A DNA stretch of 64,000 nt, taken from NCBI GenBank assembly GCA_027475525.1, contig JAMWFC010000108.1, forward strand, positions 497,811-561,810, given 5' to 3'. A program made the translations under genes and the position numbers. Of the stretch, positions 11,134 to 22,099 are shown one piece after another (position 1 is the first letter of the stretch; each line of letters starts with the position of its first letter). A model generated the notes under the pieces. The model was not told where the DNA came from. It searched no databases and saw nothing but the letters and a program-made list of their open reading frames with translations. Source of the stretch: Macrolepiota albuminosa. Its lineage: Eukaryota > Basidiomycota > Agaricomycetes > Agaricales > Agaricaceae.

Positions 11134-12256
11134 ATGCTGGGCGATCTCGACGCAGACGGTGCACCCTTTGCTGGGAACGTAGCTCGGTATAGTCGAGATA
11201 CAACCGATACGAGTGGTGTTTCGTTGACCGTCAACTACCTGCCAAGGAAATTTTCTTCCACTTTACTCAATTCCGGCGGCAATGCGACTCGGAAACGGAA
11301 GAAAAGTAGAGGGATAGAGCACATTGTGCCCAAACGCGGTGGAGGGGTAGATGCGTTTAAAAGCGGCGAGGCTCGTATTGGCGGGCCGGGTGATGATGAT
11401 TACGATGGGATATGGCCAGGCCCGCCTAAGAGTAAAAAGACACGCTTGCGGTGGAATCGGTTCAAATGGATATTGTTCTTTTCCAACATCCTGGTACGTC
11501 TTTTCACTCTTTTCGTATCAATGATTGATATTTCATCAGCTGACGTGCTACTCTCTCGTCGCCCTCGTTTTCTGTCTCCTCACCTGGTTCAACGTCTGGC
11601 ACCACGCGGATATCGTCCGCGTAGGCAACCGTCCTGAGCTCATTATCTCCACCATCGCCGCCTCAGCCGGCGTCTTCACCGCCCTCATCGGCTGGGCCGG
11701 CATACTCCTTAACAACCGATCCTTCCTCGCCGTCTATACTTTCACACTCTGGATCGTCTTCGCGTTCCTCGTTACTCCAGGTTACATGTGCTACCGGCGC
11801 CAAGCGTTCAATCTCAGCGGTAAAATCAACGCACAGTGGTCACGCGCGCTCGGCGTCCAAGGCCGTGCCCGCATCCAAAATCAGCTCAACTGCTGCGGCT
11901 ATTTCTCCCCGTTCGTCGAGGCGACCGTCACACAGACGTGTTACTCCCGGAGCGTCCTCCCCGGGTGCAAGAAACCCTACCTGGATTTCGAGCGCATGAT
12001 TCTCAAACGCTGGTTTGCAGTCGCCTTCATCCTCGTGCCGGTCCACCTCTTCGTCATGATCGCCGCGCTCCTCTGCTCGAACCACGTCACTTATAGATTC
12101 GGCAAGGGCATGATGCCAAAGCGCTATCGCCTCTCGCTGAATAGTATGGCGGTCATCATGGATAATTATGCCAATCAGCTGGCAGAGCGGTATGGTGCAG
12201 ATGTGGCGGACGATATTATGAAGAGGTCGAAGGAGAGTGTGCTTCAAAATGTGTAG
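11134..12256 (+). CDS. tetraspanin (fungal Tsp2-like)
   Basis: This is a four-TM membrane scaffold protein. Exon 1 is 11134-11493 and exon 2 is 11540-12256, joined by a 46-base intron (gtacgt...tcag), giving 358 residues. The N-terminus is a cytosolic tail of about 110 residues, basic near the membrane. TM1 is about 113-140 (spanning the intron), TM2 about 153-178 and TM3 about 184-207. A large loop carries the tetraspanin CCG motif (NCCGY, about residue 250) plus two further Cys (TQTCYS, LPGCKK). TM4 is about 295-318, followed by a short charged tail. Four loop Cys including CCG match the family. No break is seen. The long N-terminal tail is typical of basidiomycete Tsp2 as I know it. It is divergent from the OSBP gene with a very short shared 5' region. 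The Met at 11134 is the first in frame. Confidence 0.9.
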
Positions 12257-13300
12257 GATAGGCCTAGGCCGTTGTATCATACCGCGTCTGGTTCATACGA
12301 GTCTCCACGGATAACATGACTTCCAAGGCTTTCTAGGGCCCTCCTTGCTTACGAAAACCCTCAGATATACACGCTTTCGTTTTCACTTTTCGTTTATCGA
12401 TCAGGAAACCCCACAATCTCATACCCTTCACTGCCAGGTTCCGGACTATATATACCGCCAACCCACCCACCCTCGCTTTTGAGTATACTTAAAGGCTTAA
12501 AGTTAAACGTATTTTATTCATTGCTTGTATCACGCATGATACCTACTGATGTATTGGAATTTGGAGATATTATACCCCGTACTCGAGTATTCGTTGCACT
12601 CTGTATCCTTTTGGTTCATCGGAGTGGACATCCGCTGTTCGCTTGGACTCGCAGGGCAGCCATCTGAGCTCTGGTTTCAGATGTGTGAGAGATTTCGTCC
12701 CATTCATCTTGTCTTCACAAGCTCCATCAGTGGATCCGAGCAGCATGTTTACAGGACCCCGGTGTAATACTCCGTGTCGTTGTGTCTTTAAAAATGGCTG
12801 ACTCATAGCAGGCTCAAACGGGTGTGATTTGCAATCCTTCACAGGTATACAGCTTCTTTATGACAGGGAAATGGACAGTTAGGCCGCGCAGCGCCTTGAA
12901 ACTCCGGTGAAACGGCTATGCAGAAAGTATTGGGAGATGACAGGTACGTCATGGACGGTTTTGCATGATAGGATTAGTGAGGATTTCGTTATTCAGGAAC
13001 ATTCTGGATATTGGATTTGGCTAGTTTGATACGAGAGATTGTACTTTTCTGAGGTATTTGCTAGTTGTTTGTAGACCTCGGCCGAAGTGGCCAGGCTGAC
13101 TCCAAGGAGCCAGTTTCACGAGGAGAAACCGTGATGACGAAACCAACGTTCTTAAGTGTTGCAAAACGGATATATCAGACAGAAGTAAGCATCCGGCATT
13201 ACATGCTCTACATTTCACAAAATCTGTCATTTAAGGGCAGAAATGGGTTCTACAAGGAAATCAGTGAGGCACTTCTTCACATGTGTTGTATCATTCACTC
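12257..13300. other. intergenic region
   Basis: 3' flank of the tetraspanin and 5' flank of the carrier gene. No exon with family similarity was found. Upstream exons of the mitochondrial carrier may lie between about 13000 and 13300, but I could not define them. Confidence 0.5.
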
Positions 13301-13308
13301 AGCAGTAG

Positions 13309-14136
13309 CTTCATATCTCCCTAGTCCCAACGCTCATCGTCAGCTTTGTCGCTAGGAATTATTTGACTAGACTCTACATCTCTCCTAATCCTTCAACTTT
13401 CACTCGGACATTGTCGCAGAGTCTGGTCGGGACTCTTTTCTACAGTTTCGCGCTGGTTTGGATCTATCGGTGCGTCAGCACAAGGGCTATATGCATGCAC
13501 CCATAAAACGTTCCACAGCGCTATCGCAACGCGAAGCAAGCTTGAGGTTTTTGGAACCAGCATCAAAGACGGCGTTCGCACGCTCTTCACACATTTCGAG
13601 CGCGCGCGACCACACAGGATAGTGACACCAAGCCTTCTTTCTGCCCTTCTCGGTCAAATCATCCTCCAGAGATTCGTCTTTCACCCACTTGAACTAACGG
13701 TACCAGATCACACGGCCAACGAGATAGACACAATCTACTTTTTGAGTTTGAGTGCATGCTACAAGTTGGTGCTCCTCATCGTTAATACCCTAATATATGC
13801 TCCTTTGGATGTGATTGTCACGCGGCTAGCAGTCCAACTCAACCATGGCAGCTCCCATACCACGACAGAGGCCGCTCTGGGCACCAATATGGCTGCCCAT
13901 CCAGTCGAAGTCGACGGAAAAAGCACGCCCGAGTCAAATGACAACCTCGCCGTAAGGCGAGTATTAGAAAGTTGTCGACTATCTCAGCTACTGAACTTTC
14001 CATCAGATACCGCGGAGACGATCTAGAGCTGTACACGAGTGTATATGACTGTGCGATGAAGATTATCAAAGAGGAAGGTTGGACAGTTCTATATCGTGGA
14101 TGGTTTATCACGTTCCTGGGCAAAGTATATTCTTAA
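13309..14136 (+). CDS. mitochondrial carrier family protein, partial model
   Basis: Mitochondrial carriers are six-TM exchangers of the inner membrane. An internal exon at about 13309-13469 encodes a membrane segment (PTLIVSFVARNYLTRLY). A 49-base intron (gtgcgt...cacag) leads to exon 13519-13951, with the carrier-like motif PLDVIVTRLAVQ (P-x-D-x-x-x-R/K pattern, after a TM). A further intron (gtaagg...catcag) leads to the last exon at about 14007-14136, with YDCAMKIIKEEGWTVLYRG, the usual matrix-helix motif with G-x-x-x-LYRG. The last junction is one base out of frame with the simplest splice choice, so either the site or the sequence is off. The first carrier repeat is not found, so the model is 5' incomplete or truncated. 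The stop at 14134 is about 250 bases from the DIRS-like element. Confidence 0.65.
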
Positions 14137-14383
14137 GTCTGGGTGGTGATTAAACTGTTTCTTGAACTACCCAGCCCTGTTCCTTCTTCTTTTGTGACTT
14201 CCACTGTTCTCTTGTATGAGGCAGAGCAGAGTCTGGTGCCTGATGTAGGCGAATTGTCTTTAGGATCTACGGTGAATGTGTTGTCTGACTCGGATGTCCA
14301 AGTTTCGCTGCAAAGCGGGACAAGATCAAGATTTGTGTTCAGGAGACTAGTGCATGAGGCCTGAGGGCTGGCCTGTCCGTCAC

Positions 14384-14524
14384 GAGGGCTGGAGTGATGG
14401 ACAGGGTGTGGTCTTTGAGTGAGGTGGCTGTGCTATCACAGTAGTCCTTTTTTCCTCCGTGACAGCCACCTGCTATATTTTTTTCACCGCCCTCTCATAC
14501 TCGTCTCGTTCGCGATTTAATTTT
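14384..14524 (+). repeat. split direct repeat A1 of the DIRS-like element
   Basis: This begins gagggctggagtgatgg and ends in the cgatttaatttt stretch. It is nearly identical over about 141 bases to 19759-19899. Confidence 0.85.
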
Positions 14525-14574
14525 TAGATTAATACTTTATACTCAAGTGTTTTTTTTCTTCTTGTTCCTCAATT

Positions 14575-15462
14575 ATGATTACACTTACGGTTGATCCTCA
14601 TACGGAGGTAGCCCCAGATTTCAGAGCGGATCATCACAGGTTTACCAGAGAAGCCTTTGCTCACGAGAGAGAGGGAATGTCGGACGAGCAGGCAGCTGAA
14701 GCCCTATCCAACCTATGGTCGGCAGCTCTGGAACGTAGAAAGGTTATCTGGGAAGCAGAACGAGAAGAGAGAGAGGCTGCGGATAGAGCAGACAGGGACC
14801 TCGATAGAGAACCCCCTCCAGGGCGAGCAGTTGACGATGTGACGTTGCGATCCAGACAGTCAAGGGAGCACTCCCCTGAAAACGAGGATAAAGCTCCAAA
14901 CTTAGTCGCTGGAATGCCCGTGCCGGATGTTATCGAGTATCCACCCGCGCGCTTCGCTATTAAGAAACTCAGGGAGCGCGAATACATTGAACTTAGTTAC
15001 TTCACGCCGGAAGGCAGAGCTGAAGCTGCAAGAAATGAATCGGTCTCGTCGAGTGAAATTTCTTTGGCTAAAGAAGACGACGTGCTTTCGCTTAAACCAG
15101 TGATCAATTTCAAAGGGACTAAAGGGAAAGCGACGCAAGATGAAGATCTCGCGTGGGATCAGGTGTGCGTAGCTTCCACCAATTTTCTCGAACATATAGT
15201 CCAAGAGAGCTGGCCCGCCAACATGATCGAGGCGATGCATGCGTTCATTTTCCGTCTAACTAATCATAAGCTGCGTAATGACGGATCCGATGGTCTGAAA
15301 GTGCTGATCCAGTATCAAGCCCGAGTCAGGTGAGAATGGCACCGGCAGATAAAGAACCCTCCTAAGGCCGGCATTTTCGATATCGGACTGATAGATGATA
15401 AAGTTTTGAGGACGCTAAAAGATCAAATTTACGACGCAAAGAGGAGTGCGCTTATCAGCGGT
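14575..15462 (+). pseudogene. gag-like ORF of the DIRS-like element
   Basis: An open frame of 252 codons runs from ATG 14575 to TGA 15333, then continues in frame past the stop (EWHRQIKNPPKAGIFDIGL) to about 15462. The TGA follows a Val-Arg, so a former CGA is likely. Charged, Arg/Glu-rich N-terminal half; the C-terminal half has VNFLEHIVQESWPANM-like helical segments (the actual start is ASTNFLEHIVQ). It matches the position and general look of DIRS gag proteins from basidiomycetes. No zinc motif lies in this part; that follows at 15774-16258. Confidence 0.6.
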
Positions 15463-15773
15463 AAGTAACTTTGGCATACCAGAGCTTACAACGTTACTAA
15501 TAAAGCATGAACCCTTTTTCAAAACTGGCGAATGTACTTGCTTTATCATGCTTTATTTCTTGCTTATTCGCGAATGGTACTTGCTTAAACTGGCATGCCT
15601 TCACAACAGCATGTGGCGCAATAATTGCTTATAATAATGCTTTATACCGGAAATTCTTGATTTATCATGGGTTTCTGTGTCGCGTTAATCTTGCTTTATG
15701 CAGGGAATATGGTGGTGGATGTCTTCCATTAATGTGGACACCCCACTGGCTTTAATTTGCATAAATTCCCCGC

Positions 15774-16260
15774 ATGTGTTATATGCTATATTTTTATGGC
15801 CTCTCAATTCGGGCTCAAATAGACTTAAACTCGCTAAAAAATGAAGCCACAACACTGGCTACCGCAAGCAGGGGAAAGAGGAGGTGTTCTTCCTCCCCAG
15901 CTTGGGACCATGAAGCTTCTAGCTCTCGTAGCGGCAGACACAGAAAAGAGGCAAAAGGCAGCAAGTATTTTCAGCACCGCGCAGGTTCTTCCAGTGGCTT
16001 GTCAGGATCAACCAACACAGCCTGTGCAGTATGCCTTGGTTGACACATCCACAACATCTGGCACTGCAGTGCTTGAGACCTCTGGAATGGGAAAAAGGCT
16101 TATGTATCGCAAAACAAGAGTGGGTGGCTTATCAACCCAGAAGGAAAGGAGTTGTGCACCGATTGGCAGAAACCCTGAGGTTGTTCCATCCTCTCACATC
16201 ATGACCACAAGCACGAATGTTCAGGTTGCGGAAAGAAAGATCACGGAGCTCAGAAGTGCA
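15774..16260 (+). pseudogene. Cys/His-rich gag C-terminus of the DIRS-like element
   Basis: In the frame of 15774, with internal stops, the translation shows a Cys/His cluster: ELCTDWQ, then GCS, HDHKHECSGCG and DHGAQKC. The C-x-x-C...H...C arrangement before the RT is usual for these elements. It overlaps the beginning of the RT frame in another phase. Confidence 0.5.
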
Positions 16261-18231
16261 ATCTGGCTCAGTCAATTTAAGTTTGCTTCACCCTACAAAC
16301 CTGCTGAATGGCAACAAGAAATTGACCAGGCAGGAGCAGTGGACTTGTATCCTAATCTGGCCTGGCATCTGCAGTTTGGTTTTGATGCTGGAATACTGAG
16401 CATTTTTCACACCTATACTCCTCCCAATAAGCAATCAATTAGTTCATTTCCCAACGAGTTCGATGGCATCATCCAGTCAGAACTTTCCAAGGGTCGTTAT
16501 CTGGGACCTTTTAATAAAAAACAAGTACAAGACATTCTTGGTCCTTTCCAAACCTCCCCGCTATGTATCATCCCAAAACCAAATAAGCCTGGCAAGTTTC
16601 GACTCATTCAGGACCTCTCATACCCACACTTCAGCACGTTATTGAGTAATGAGCAATCAATTAATAGTGCAATCGACTCTTCCCAATTTCCCTGCACATG
16701 AGGTACATTTGATAGTGTTTATTTACTTATTTCGAGACTTCCACCTGGGTCTCAAGCAGCTGTGTGGGATGTCAAGGAAGCTGACTGCACCATCCCAATC
16801 CTGCCATTGCAATGGCCTGGTTTGGTTGTCAGATTATGTGAGCCCAATTCCTTTGCTATCGACACTATGGATTGTTTTGGGTTGGGGTCCAGTTGCGGTT
16901 GCTATGGAATTGTGGGTGATGCTGGTGCACACATCATACGGGCTAATGGAATGGGGCCTGTCTCAAAATGGGTTGATGATCACTTGTTCTTCCAAATCAG
17001 GCAAGAACACATTGAGGAATACAATTCCAAGTGTCAGCTGTGGCGAGAAGACATTCACAGAAATAGAGGGAGAAAGCACAAGGGTGGAAGAATATAGTAT
17101 GAAGGAAAGAGAGACTACAATGATGAGCTGGAAGAATATGATGAGGACATGGAATTTCCAATACTTGACTTGTCTCACACCTCTCCAAGGTCTGAAGAAG
17201 ACCAGCAATACTCCTACACTATGCAGGATCTTGACGCGTTATTTCATAGATTGGGTATTCCATGGGAATGGGACAAAGACATTCCATTCAGTAATGCCAT
17301 CCCTTACATTGGTTTCTTGTGGGATATTGAATGGCATCAGGTTAGCCTCTCAAAAGAAAAAAGAGATAAATATTTGCAAGCAATTGCTGAGTGGGAAAAG
17401 TCCAAAACTCATACTCTCGAAGATGCTCAAAAGCTATATGAAAAATTGTTACATTCCTGTTATGTGGTACTAAGAGGACATGCTTTCCTCACAAGCTTGG
17501 AAGTATTCATGACAATCTTCAGTAACCGTCCATTCATGCCAAGAACTCCACCAAGGAGAACAGCAGCAGACTTGGGCTGGTGGAAGCAAGTACTTTCTGA
17601 ATTGATGGAAAGAACAATTTGCAAATCAAAGCCTTACCTCAATATCCAAGCCTTCTCTGATGCAAGCTCCTCTACTGGGATCGGTATCACCATTGGTGAG
17701 AAATGGCAGGGATGGCATCTTCTTCCAGGATGGAGAGATAAAAGCTGAGACATCAACTGGGCTGAGGCCATCAGATTCTTTTTTCTGGTGGCAACAATTG
17801 CATACACGCGATGTGATGGAGAGAGAATCAAAGTGTTCAGTGACAACACAGGTGTCATCAAAGGATGGTGGGCTGGAAGAAGCTGATATAAAAGTGTCAA
17901 TGAGGTTTTCCAACAAGTTCATGAAACCTGTGAGCAATTCAAGCTATCCATCTGCACTCGATACGTACCAAGTGAATTCAATCCCGCTGATGGCCCCTCA
18001 AGGGGAATCTATCCTCCCAAAAGCCTACTATTACCCCCCATTCCTATACCCAAACAAATTGCTAAGTTCATCGTTGACCTTGACCCCTTTATCATTCAGG
18101 AAGACGGCTGCAGTCAAAGTGATCAAATCTTTATCACCAGAAAGAGTAAGAAAGTAGACAATGTTCCACAAGAGTCTCCAAACAAGGTCCAACAGAAGCA
18201 ATTTGAGGAATGGTGGCAGCTCTCGGATCAC
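15841..18231 (+). pseudogene. reverse transcriptase and RNase H of the DIRS-like element
   Basis: One frame runs from 15841 to 18231, with stops at 16701, 17097, 17748 and near 17887. RT landmarks are PLCIIPKPNKPGKFRLIQDL, then KWVDDHLFFQ, which keeps the two catalytic Asp of the YVDD box with Trp at the first position. RNase H landmarks are QAFSDASSSTGIG, DINWAEA and FSDNTGVIKGWW, keeping Asp, Glu and Asp. The first stop sits where TGG is expected (CT-W-GTF); the two later TGA sit where CGA fits. The enzyme core is recognisable but cannot be translated. Confidence 0.8.
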
Positions 18232-19441
18232 TGAGAAAAGGGCTTATTCTCATGACACAAATTCAGTTCCTCCTGCTATCGGAAAAAGAAGACCAATGCC
18301 ATACCCAAAGGAATTAGATCTTGCAGTCTCTACTCTCAGACCTCATGTTGCGGCTTGTGACAGGCTGAAACTATGGAAGCCATGTAAGCCACACAATGAC
18401 GGTGCTCAAGAGGACATCATTTGCCTCTCTGATGGAGAAGCCAAAAATATATTTGCGGTCATGAGTGCAGTGTGGGCAGATTTTACAAAAGTCACATACA
18501 GAACCAGGCTGCTGTTATTCCACATTTTCTGCGACTTCAGAGGAATACCAGAAGTTCCTCATGCTCCAGTTACCCCTAGTGTGCTCGAAGCCTTTGTTGC
18601 TGCTGCAGCAGGTGCATATTCTAAGTCAGCAATCAAAAACTTTATTGCTGGCATTAGAGCTTGGCACATATTGCACGACGTAAAGTGGAACATTGATGAT
18701 GCAAGGATGCATACCCTCATGAGAGCGGCAGAGAAATTAGCTCCCAGCTCATCCAAGAAGAAGAAATGCTGCCCCTGCACGCTGGCCTTCTTAATCACTA
18801 TACATGAACAACTGGGCATAGCAAACCCAAATCCTGATCCGTTAAATGTAGCCATTTTTGCTTGTGCCACAACCTGCTTTTACTCTGCCGCTAGGCTAGG
18901 TAAATTTACCATCCCAATGCTGTCCTCTTTCAATCCATTATTGCACGTTAAGCCAAGGGATGTTTTTTGTTCTACAAACAGATCTGGCCTTCAGTCGACA
19001 ACTTTTTGCTTACCAAGAACCAAAACTGCAGTTCACAGGGAAACAGTTTCATGGGCAAAACAAAACAATCTCTCAGACTCAAAGAACACACTCGAGAATC
19101 ACTTTTGAGTCAATAAACCACCAAAAGATGGTCCGTTATTCGCTTATAAAAACAAAAAAGAAAAGTCAACTTCTCTGACAAAAAAGAAGTTCTTGGAAAT
19201 CTTGTCAAAAGCAGCTAAAGCTGCTAACTTGGAGCCTTTGCAAGGCCATAGTTTATGCATTGGAGCCACATTGGAATATTTATTGTGCAGCGTGCCATTC
19301 AAGGCCATGAAGGCCATTGGTTGCTGGTTCAGCTACGCCTTTTACAGATACTTGTCAAAGCATGAACAAATTCTTGCACCGTACCTGCAAGCTGTGCCAA
19401 CATTACACGAGTCAGTCTTAAGACTTACTTTAGCATTCTGA
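18161..19441 (+). pseudogene. tyrosine recombinase of the DIRS-like element, catalytic Arg lost
   Basis: This enzyme would integrate the circular cDNA. The frame starting at 18161 overlaps the end of RNase H in another phase. The N-terminal SAM-like half shows TYRTRLLLFHIFCDF and SAIKNFIAGIRAWH. The catalytic half shows SAARLGKFTIP (Arg I present). After a frameshift between 19108 and 19193 come GHSLCIGATLEYL, GCWFSYAF and RYLSKH. The family box there is H-x-x-R; here it reads H-S-L-C, so the second catalytic Arg has become Cys (CGC to TGC). A Tyr remains in FYRYLSKH. The element is therefore dead for integration as written. Confidence 0.8.
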
Positions 19442-19572
19442 AAGTGAAGCGCATCTTGGTGAGTGTGGTCCCTGTTTCTCGACATGGTTAGGGAGCCACG
19501 CTATCTGTTCATGGGGATTGCAATTGTCATCATGCGATGCATCGTGGACTCCTGACCTTCAGATGGGGAATC

Positions 19573-19899
19573 CGTGGCTGACCTACCTCCCTTTTTTCAG
19601 TCAGGTTCTTCCTTGTTTTGGAAAGTTTGCTAGCACGAGGGTTCAGAGCAACCCACAATGGGTCTTGCCCAAATCAGTACAGCCAATAGGTTTGATAGTA
19701 TGATATTGTAAAACATCAGCATTGCATATACATTTTTGGAATGAGTGACGAAGTCAAAGAGGGCTGGAGTGATGGACAGGGTGTGGTCTTTGAGTGAGGT
19801 GGTTGTGCTATCACCGTAGTCCTTTTTTTCTCCGTGACAGCCACCTGCTATATTTTTTTCACCACCCTCTCATACTTGTCCTGTTCACGATTTAATTTT
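19573..19899 (+). repeat. abutting split direct repeats B1 (19573-19760) and A2 (19759-19899)
   Basis: B1 begins cgtggctgacc and ends aagtcaaaga. A2 begins gagggctggag. They overlap by two bases (ga). B1 recurs at 20290-20476 and A2 recurs at 14384-14524. Confidence 0.85.
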
Positions 19900-20289
19900 C
19901 CCACCTGCCCTCCTGAGATGGTAGACTGACGGTCAAACGGTCAGTTTGAGTCTCTAGTACTGCAAGCAGAGTCCAAGATACAAGTTTAGGTACAACAAAA
20001 TAGTCTTACATCTCCACTGCCCCTCCACCTCCTTTAATCTGTTACCAAAGTGTTCTTGTTCCAAAAATTTTGGTAGAATTCAAGACTCGTTGGCCCAGTC
20101 AGAGAGTCACGGTTACAGCGTGAACAGCTCCATTTCTGCAGTACACCTGCTCCAGCCATAAGCAAAAGAAGAGTTTTGCGCCATACAGTTTGCTCGCGGT
20201 AGAACATCAAACAAGGCTCAAAAGACCTTAGGCGTCTCAAGGGTAGGTGACTCGAATGAACTTTGATTTCCCTCCTGCCCACCCAGAAT

Positions 20290-20476
20290 CGTGGCTGACC
20301 CACCTCACTTTTTTCAGTCAGGTTCTTCCTTGTTTTGGAAAGTTTGCTAGCGTGAGGGTTTGGAGCAACCTATGATGGGTCTCGCCCCAATCAGTACAGC
20401 CAATAAGTTTGATAGTATAATATTGTAAAACATCAGCATTGCATATACATTTTTGGAATGAGCGACAAAGTCAAAG
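20290..20476 (+). repeat. split direct repeat B2, right end of the DIRS-like element
   Basis: A second copy of B1, about 93% identical by eye. The sequence beyond aagtcaaaga is unrelated to A2 and belongs to the 3' flank of the glutathione peroxidase gene. Confidence 0.8.
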
Positions 20477-20942
20477 ATCATCAGAAGACTGTCTGTTTGG
20501 CATCTATTGGTAACATTTCCTCATAAGGTTGTTGAATATAATACTGGATCCGAAAATGTCCCGTTGCATACATACAGCATTTACATTATTCTATGAAGAA
20601 AGCAGTTGATAAACCCATCTTACTCAAAGCTTTGTTGACAAATTGGGGCCATGTAGTCAGAGGATCTTGGCGACTTCAGCATCAATAGCTGCCGACGTCG
20701 TTGTAGACACCCATTGGTTGACTACAGCACCCTCCTTGTTTACCAAGAACTTTTCAAAGTTCCACTAAATACATTTCCTGTGGAGCGAAGGAGACGCAAG
20801 TGCCAATGTGCCTTGATCCTTATAAGAACAAAAATGCCGGATTTTTGACTCTTGAGCCACTTGTAGACCTCATTCATGCTGTCACCATTTACTTCAGACT
20901 TCTTCATCAGCAGAAATGTAACGCCGTGCAGAATTCAGCAAT

Positions 20943-21096
20943 GCCGGTGATGACGCCAACTGTGGTTGGGTGCGCTGGACGTATACGCAGTACAACGCCG
21001 TCTCCAGCGCTTGGCGTACGCCGGTGATGACGCCAACTGTGGTTGGGTGCGCTGGACGTATACGCAGTACAACGCCGTCTCCAGCGCTTGGCGTAC
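20943..21096. repeat. exact 77-bp tandem duplication
   Basis: Units 20943-21019 and 21020-21096 are identical by eye. Each begins with gccggtgatgacgcc and ends ttggcgtac. Confidence 0.9.
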
Positions 21097-22099
21097 GTAG
21101 TTGTGAGGAGTCCTGACAGGGTCCCGGTGTGCTCGAGTGGAGGTGGTAAAACGATGCGCTAGATTGTAGCGCTTCAGGGGCTACCTGGCAGACGGTTAGC
21201 GTTGTGGTTTAAGCGAAGATATCGGAGAAAAGACAAGTAGCGCAGCGTATTGTGCCCGTAAGTGGCACCGTAAACGATGAAGACGAGATAGACGGAGCTA
21301 GCGCCCGACTTAGTGACGAAGTCGGAGGAGGCTAGCGCGAGTTGAACGCTAAGTGTAACTGTGAGTTCGAGGGGTTACGATTCGTTGTTATATACATGAA
21401 AAGTAGCTATTTTATATACAGTGCGCTACCGTGTTTGCCAAGATACAAGTCCATCTGCGGCGCTACCTCCTAGCGCCTCTCCTCGTGGCTTACTCTAACG
21501 GTGACCTGTCAACGGCGACCTTGTGCACATGGCTGACGGCGACCAACGGCGTTATGACCCACGGCGACCTGCGGTGACTCTATATTGACTTAGAGTTGTA
21601 CGAGTCTGCTCACTTTTCTATAACTCCGATTGGCCAGGCTGTTCCGGGGTATGGTCGGAAAATCCTCGACAGACGCCGTGAGCGCTAATGTCAGCGCTAC
21701 TCATTGTATTAGTTCCTGTCAGGTCCAGATGTCGGATTTAAGTATATCCAGTGCCGCCGTTATTGATCCCTTTAGACTTCTGATTGAAGTGCCTCGTCCA
21801 ATGGCAGCGCCTGCTGCTGGCTCCTTCTGGAAGTGATCGGGGTTTAGTTATAGTCCTCTTCCGCCGTTGTGTTAGCGCTATACGTTATGAGCCTCCTTCG
21901 TCCTTGGGCTAGGTGAAAGGAGTGCGCTGTAGGCCTGGTAGCTAGGGGTTAGGCTAAGTTTCCACATCCTGTAGTAATTTGCCAGAGCTAGAGCTGCTCT
22001 ATATTCCCAACTGGTCGCTAGAGTCCTGAATACGTCAAGTGTCGGTTGGCCTATAATGTCCCTTGATGCGCTCAGTCCGAGTAGAAGCCTATCACCGGC
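20943..22099. mobile_element. 1.15 kb non-coding TIR insertion in the glutathione peroxidase exon
   Basis: Left end GCCGGTGAT and right end ATCACCGGC are perfect inverted 9-mers. The host protein reads through in frame if the interval is removed (KDDA then IAEFC). The inside is richer in CpG than the surroundings and has agcgct-type palindromes. No transposase frame is seen, so it is non-autonomous. The target duplication is unclear (at most 1-3 bases). The first 154 bases are a 77-bp tandem duplication. Confidence 0.65.

Larger units (their letters stand above)
14384..20476 (+). mobile_element. DIRS/PAT-like tyrosine-recombinase retrotransposon, inactive
   Basis: Order: repeat A1 (14384-14524), gag-like frame, zinc-finger segment, RT plus RNase H, tyrosine recombinase, repeat B1 (19573-19760), repeat A2 (19759-19899), spacer, repeat B2 (20290-20476). 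This A1-ORFs-B1A2-B2 plan is the split direct repeat layout known from PAT-type elements of the DIRS order. All coding parts carry stops or frameshifts, mostly explicable as CGA to TGA or TGG to TGA. No integrase of the DDE type is present, in keeping with the order. It lies about 250 bases after the carrier stop and about 180 bases after the 3' end of the glutathione peroxidase gene. Confidence 0.85.

Noticed and set aside
11840..12280. Minus-strand ORF of 146 codons opposite the tetraspanin
   Set aside because: It mirrors the codon structure of a clear gene on the plus strand.
14384..19899. Ordinary LTR retrotransposon with 141-bp LTRs
   Set aside because: It has a tyrosine recombinase, no DDE integrase, and a second repeat pair outside the supposed LTR, as in split direct repeats.
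20943..22099. Solo LTR in the peroxidase gene
   Set aside because: The ends are longer inverted repeats (GCCGGTGAT/ATCACCGGC) and lack TG...CA and a clear 4-6 bp duplication.
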